DNA from: Hyphomicrobiales bacterium | GTDB lineage: Bacteria > Pseudomonadota > Alphaproteobacteria > Rhizobiales > Rhizobiaceae | Direction: 5' to 3' | DNA length: 64,000 bases | Assembly (NCBI GenBank): GCA_024225445.1 | Contig: JAAEMP010000144.1 | Location: 32,069 to 96,068, forward strand | Notes under the pieces: generated by a model | Seen by the model: the letters and a program-made list of their open reading frames with translations, nothing else | Database searches by the model: none | What the model was told of the DNA's origin: nothing | Part shown: positions 60,355-64,000 of the stretch, piece after piece | Numbering within the stretch: position 1 is the first letter of the stretch | How the letters are laid out: every line of letters starts with the position of its first letter | Program-made: the position numbers and the translations under genes

Positions 60355-60831
60355 TCATTTTGTATTCAGGCTGGCGATGTCCACATTTGCCCGGTTAATT
60401 ACCTCGCGCATGGCAAAGCTGGATTGAATGCGCGACACGCCGGGCAAAACCGAAAGCCAGTTTTTGTGAATATGCTCAAACTCTGACATATCTCTGGCAT
60501 TGACACGCACGATATAATCGCATTCACCGGACATCAGAAAACAGGCGACAATATGAGGACAATTGGCTACTGCGTCCTCAAATTCCCTTAAATGACTTTC
60601 TGATTGACCATGGAGTGTGATGTGTACAATGGAAGTGATTGTCTGCCCCAGGGCTATGTTGGAAATTACCGCCTGATATTTTTCTATTACCTGCCTTTTT
60701 TCCAATTGATCAAGTCTGCGAGAGCAGGCTGATGGTGACAATCCTACCTTGTCAGCAAGATCAACATTTGAGATACGCGCATTTAGTTGCAGGTATGTGA
60801 GAATTGAAAAATCAAACTTATCCAGGTACAT
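60355..60831 (-). CDS. Lrp/AsnC-family transcriptional regulator
   Basis: 158 residues from ATG 60831; the frame extends upstream to 60921 but the N-terminal 30 codons are not Lrp-like. Winged-helix HTH (VDLADKVGLSPSACSRRLDQLEKRQVI) then the RAM/AsnC ligand domain (HIVACFLMSGECDYIVRVNARDMSEFEHIHK). It is divergent from alanine dehydrogenase, the classical target of such regulators (AldR/BkdR type), and lies just upstream of the CyaC-type cyclase, which may be in its transcript. Confidence 0.93.
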   Translation of the reverse strand: MYLDKFDFSILTYLQLNARISNVDLADKVGLSPSACSRRLDQLEKRQVIEKYQAVISNIALGQTITSIVHITLHGQSESHLREFEDAVANCPHIVACFLMSGECDYIVRVNARDMSEFEHIHKNWLSVLPGVSRIQSSFAMREVINRANVDIASLNTK

Positions 60832-60998
60832 GTGCAATATTCCATCAGTATTCTTATGTTTGACGCAATTTTCAGTCAAAAAAGTATATTTTAAGGGTGC
60901 AAAATGCAAGGACTTGAGCATAAAAAGCCTGTAATAATCCGCGACAATATCATCATCCGGTTTGAAGGCGTACTTTTAGCGTCAATATGGAGGCAGTC

Positions 60999-62108
60999 AT
61001 GCGTGTGGGCGTACCCAAGGAAATCAAAAATAATGAGTTTCGTGTCGGATTGACACCGGGCTCAGTGCGAGAATATATCGCAAATGGGCATGAAGTTTCT
61101 GTAGAGACAGCTGCCGGCGCTGGAATTGGTGCTGACGATGCATCGTATCAGGCCGTTGGTGCAACCATTTGTCAAACGGCCCCTGAGGTATTTGATGGAT
61201 CAGACATGATCGTCAAGGTTAAAGAACCACAGCCGTCCGAATGGGTGCAATTGCGTGAGGACCATATCCTTTACACATATCTCCATTTGGCTCCCGATGC
61301 TGCTCAAACAAGGGGATTGCTGGAATCCGGCTGTAGCGCCATCGCCTATGAAACCGTAACCGATGCTCGTGGCGGTTTGCCACTTCTGGCACCGATGAGT
61401 GAAGTTGCCGGTCGTCTTTCCATTCAGGCAGCTGCAACAGCATTGCAGAAACCAAATGGTGGTCGTGGAATTTTGCTGGGTGGGGTTCCCGGAGTAAAAC
61501 CTGCACTGGTAACAGTAATTGGTGGCGGTGTCGTCGGGACTCATGCAATCAAGATGGCTGTTGGTCTTGGAGCGGATGTTACCGTGCTTGATCGTTCATT
61601 ACCACGCTTGCGCGAAATTGACGATATTTTTGCTGGCCGTGTTACAACCCGTTATTCAACCAATGAGGCCCTTGAAGAAGAGGTATTTGCTGCCGATGCA
61701 ATAATCGGAGCTGTGCTGATTCCTGGCGCTGCGGCGCCAAAACTGGTCTCAAAAGCGATGCTCTCTGGTATGAAACCCGGCTCAGTGCTCGTCGATGTGG
61801 CTATCGATCAGGGCGGTTGTTTTGAAACATCGCACGCAACAACCCATGCTGATCCAACCTTTGAAGTTGAAGGCATTGTTCATTACTGTGTCGCCAATAT
61901 GCCAGGCGCTGTACCGCTGACTTCTTCTTACGCTCTTAACAACGCAACGCTTCCATTCGGATTGCAGCTTGCAAATAATGGGCTGAGCGCTCTGGGATTG
62001 GATAGACATCTTCTCAACGGACTAAATGTTCATCGCGGAAAAGTAACCAATTTAGCTGTTGCCGAGGCCCTGAACCTCGAGATGGTAGAGCCAGCATCCG
62101 CACTATAA
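60999..62108 (+). CDS. ald: Alanine dehydrogenase
   Basis: 369 residues from ATG 60999, with GGAGG about 6 bases upstream; the earlier ATG at 60987 overlaps that site. [20 protein letters not shown] is the diagnostic opening (substrate Arg), [10 protein letters not shown] carries the conserved Lys, TYLHLA the His, and [21 protein letters not shown] is the NAD-binding Rossmann motif. It interconverts L-alanine and pyruvate plus ammonia. It is likely regulated by the divergent Lrp protein, with alanine as effector. Confidence 0.96.
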   Translation: MRVGVPKEIKNNEFRVGLTPGSVREYIANGHEVSVETAAGAGIGADDASYQAVGATICQTAPEVFDGSDMIVKVKEPQPSEWVQLREDHILYTYLHLAPDAAQTRGLLESGCSAIAYETVTDARGGLPLLAPMSEVAGRLSIQAAATALQKPNGGRGILLGGVPGVKPALVTVIGGGVVGTHAIKMAVGLGADVTVLDRSLPRLREIDDIFAGRVTTRYSTNEALEEEVFAADAIIGAVLIPGAAAPKLVSKAMLSGMKPGSVLVDVAIDQGGCFETSHATTHADPTFEVEGIVHYCVANMPGAVPLTSSYALNNATLPFGLQLANNGLSALGLDRHLLNGLNVHRGKVTNLAVAEALNLEMVEPASAL

Positions 62109-62189
62109 GTCGCCTGATCGCTGCTATTGAACGTTACTCGCCAGTCGGCGAAGTCTTGCTTGGATGGAAACTTTTTGCCGGTTATTGAC

Positions 62190-62383
62190 GTTTGTTGGCG
62201 TGAGGAACGATCGCGCAATCCGGCCAGAGCGGGCTCGCGGTACCCCTTTCGCCATTTGCAAGCAGCGCGAACCGAAACACCCACTGCGCAGGCAACATCA
62301 TAAGTGTGCGGTTGTGGAACCCCAGCTAACGCGTGTAGATAGCATGAGTTAGTGTCCGTGTGTGGATGCCCCCGGTTTTGCAA
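62190..62383 (-). pseudogene. IS481-family transposase N-terminal remnant
   Basis: A minus-strand frame reads VACAVGVSVRAACKWRKGYREPALAGLRDRSSR, the helix-turn-helix opening of IS481-family transposases. It breaks off into unrelated sequence after the DRSSR motif. The catalytic DDE core is absent. It sits just beyond the ald stop. Confidence 0.75.
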
Positions 62384-62406
62384 GGACTATTTGAACTTAT
62401 TAGTTT

Positions 62407-62720
62407 GTGATCGAGTGCGGCCATGTGTCAGGCCTCACAGGTGCGGCCTTTCAATTGCCGCGGGCCGGTATGGTGATACGCGGTTCTGTTCCAAATCACT
62501 ACGACGGGCTGTATGCCAGGGACGGTCATGTCATCTGGATGTTTGCTGGTTCCGAGTGTGGTGGCAAAGCTATGGCAATCGCCTTCACATTGATTGAAAC
62601 CGCCAAGCTCAATGGTGTTGATCCTCAGGCTTGGCTGACAGATGTTCTTAGCCGCATTGCGATCACAAGATAAACAGGGTTGACGAACTGCTGCCATGGA
62701 ATTACGTTGTAAGTGAGTGA
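62407..62720 (+). pseudogene. IS66-family transposase C-terminal remnant, frameshifted
   Basis: The plus-strand frame ends WMFAGSECGGKAMAIAFTLIETAKLNGVDPQAWLTDVLSRI, the C terminus of IS66 TnpC. Near 62664 the frame shifts: the next frame continues HKINRVDELLPWNY, the normal IS66 ending, to a stop at 62718-62720. The first 30 codons are not recognisable. Decayed element. Confidence 0.85.
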
Positions 62721-62906
62721 TAATATGGACGCTTACTGTGCTACTGAAATTCTTGAAATAGAATATTGTGCGATAGGTAAGCATTCTGTAAAATCGGAAT
62801 TGGTTTTGGATAAGGGCATGGAGCCAAAACACCGGGCAATTCAGTGTTTTAAGTATAGTAAAAATGATACCAATAGTAGTTGGTTGAATTTGTAGGGTTG
62901 TTTCAA

Positions 62907-64000
62907 ATGAGTATGGAGCCGAACGATCTTGGCCGATCTTTTATTCGGGGGTGTAAAAAAAGCCTTTTTCGCGGACTCAATAGTACAATTGTCGCCGGTT
63001 GTGCGGTCTTTTTGTGGTTGCAAGCTGGGTTTGCACAAGTCGTACCTGTGGTGACTGACAACCAAGTGGCAAGTGTTGGTGCTGCAACCTGCGCACAACA
63101 GTTGAATAATTATATATCTGGCCTCGATAACGACGGACTTAATAAGGAATACGCCGAAATTGGATTAGCGTCCGCAGCGATTCTTGCGCATCAGATTGAG
63201 GTAGGAGCTAATGTCGCTGGATTGGGAACGGAGGAGGGAGGAAGGTTAATTCCGTGGCTTGACCCTGTCTCTACTACAGCATCAATAGTGGCTATAGAGG
63301 CCGGTATTATAGCTCAGGGAGTTGCACTTGCAGCATCTGAAGTACAACTCGGGCTTGAAGCTGCTGCTCTTGTTGCCATGGCTGTCGGCGTGGATTTACA
63401 GATAGACGCAAATGAAGCCACTCAAGTCCAAAATAATCTGCCTAACTGTAATTCAACTTTTACCGGGACCGTAACCGTTGATGCTGGAGGAATTGATGTA
63501 ACAGGCAATTCTCAAATTACGGGTGATTTGGGTATTAATGGAGACTTTATCGCGGCAAGAGCAGAATTCGTGCAGGGGCTGAGCGTTTTTGATGGCCAAT
63601 TAACTCTTGGGAATGCAGATCTCGACAGTTTCTTTGCCGGTATTACGATCGGCGGTGGGGCATTTGCAGGAGCTGGAACTGGTGGAGAAGATTCTTATAC
63701 AGGTGATGTTGATGCTATTGCTATTGGCAATGGCTCGTCCGCATCGAATGCTGGCGGCATTGCTTTTGGTCTCAGAGCCAATAGTGGCGCAGCCAGTGCG
63801 GTTGCCATTGGCACCGACTCGTCTGCATCAGGTGCCTCAAGCGTTGCATTTGGAGTAACTTCCTCTGCTACCCAGGAAAATGCTTTTGCGCTTGGTACAT
63901 CAGCTGCCGCAACAGGCGTTAGCAGCCTGGCTTTTGGTAACAATGCTGCAAGCTCTGGTCTTAATGCGATTGCCATTGGTACAAGATCAGTGGCTTCAGC
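62907..64000 (+). CDS. Trimeric autotransporter adhesin (YadA-like), 3' end outside window
   Basis: Open frame from ATG 62907 to the window end (364 complete codons). An ATG at 62913 is an alternative. A long signal peptide ends near QAGFAQ. The N-terminal passenger (about 45-240) has no recognised motif but contains Ala-rich predicted helices. From 63714 come seven 14-residue YadA-head repeats of the form AxAIGxxxxASxxx (AIAIGNGSSASNAG, GIAFGLRANSGAAS, AVAIGTDSSASGAS, and so on). These form left-handed beta-rolls in trimeric adhesins. The stalk and membrane anchor lie beyond 64000. It follows two transposase remnants, suggesting acquisition in a mobile-element hotspot. Confidence 0.9.
   Translation, partial: MSMEPNDLGRSFIRGCKKSLFRGLNSTIVAGCAVFLWLQAGFAQVVPVVTDNQVASVGAATCAQQLNNYISGLDNDGLNKEYAEIGLASAAILAHQIEVGANVAGLGTEEGGRLIPWLDPVSTTASIVAIEAGIIAQGVALAASEVQLGLEAAALVAMAVGVDLQIDANEATQVQNNLPNCNSTFTGTVTVDAGGIDVTGNSQITGDLGINGDFIAARAEFVQGLSVFDGQLTLGNADLDSFFAGITIGGGAFAGAGTGGEDSYTGDVDAIAIGNGSSASNAGGIAFGLRANSGAASAVAIGTDSSASGASSVAFGVTSSATQENAFALGTSAAATGVSSLAFGNNAASSGLNAIAIGTRSVAS
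63714..64000 (+). repeat. 42-bp-period YadA head repeats
   Basis: Six complete 14-codon units and the start of a seventh follow each other without a break in period, alternating between -AIG- and -AFG- types. The array continues past the window end. Period regularity at the protein level with divergent DNA points to selection rather than recent duplication. Confidence 0.85.

Noticed and set aside
62713..62895. 60-codon frame between the IS66 scar and the adhesin
   Set aside because: No recognisable domain and no good ribosome-binding site; probably chance.
63695..63976. 93-codon minus-strand frame opposite the adhesin
   Set aside because: Produced by the repeat structure of the adhesin head; composition is Ala/Pro-rich and has no family match.

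Overview
The window is a chromosomal stretch from an alphaproteobacterium, most likely Rhizobiales/Hyphomicrobiales-like. The evidence is a complete 14-gene nuo operon whose NuoE carries a helix-hairpin-helix tail, followed directly by birA, ribonuclease J, methylmalonyl-CoA epimerase and a DUF1467 gene. Alphaproteobacterial families such as PAS_5, BTLCP peptidase, the LAB_N protein and a CyaC-type cyclase point the same way. Base composition is moderately AT-rich, and I cannot name a genus. No rRNA, tRNA or CRISPR array was recognised.

Layout. (1) 1-8.4 kb, minus strand: an NQR/RNF-like complex (nqrB-like, C, D, E, partial F) behind molybdenum-cofactor genes (moaA, mobA, moeA) and two transporters. 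(2) 8.5-23 kb: mixed genes, namely a gamma-class carbonic anhydrase homologue, BTLCP peptidase, tandem PilZ protein, PAS_5 protein, rhomboid protease, CBS protein, a lipid A/envelope modification group (LAB_N, GT2, GT39, PAP2), DsbA, an M48-TPR protease and an aminotransferase. Gene-poor gaps here hold a 31-bp inverted repeat, a diverged dispersed repeat and an orphan terminator. (3) 23.2-41.3 kb, plus strand: nuoA-N, then birA, rnj, mce and DUF1467. (4) 41.4-47.7 kb: a broken EamA gene and a fatty acyl-CoA module (thiolase, two SDRs, MaoC, acyl-CoA dehydrogenase, quinone-oxidoreductase-like protein). (5) 47.7-50.5 kb: a polysaccharide flippase and a GNAT/FemAB-like protein. (6) 50.8-60.8 kb: a cyclic-nucleotide signalling neighbourhood with two class III cyclases (CHASE2 type; SdhC-like/[2Fe-2S] CyaC type), a FecR-domain protein, an MBL-fold hydrolase, a cNMP-binding protein and a 909-residue ABC protein whose ATPase motifs are all degenerate. 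(7) 60.4-62.1 kb: divergent Lrp regulator and alanine dehydrogenase. (8) 62.1-64 kb: IS481 and IS66 scars, then the start of a trimeric autotransporter adhesin cut by the window end.

The strongest candidate for an undescribed system is region 6. Two cyclases that could sense an extracytoplasmic signal and the quinone/redox state flank a predicted cNMP reader, a metallo-hydrolase and an apparently ATPase-dead ABC protein with a large, internally repeated insertion in its nucleotide-binding domain. The second candidate is the NQR-like complex, which has no nqrA in the usual place and a short NqrB lacking the usual flavin-attachment motif.
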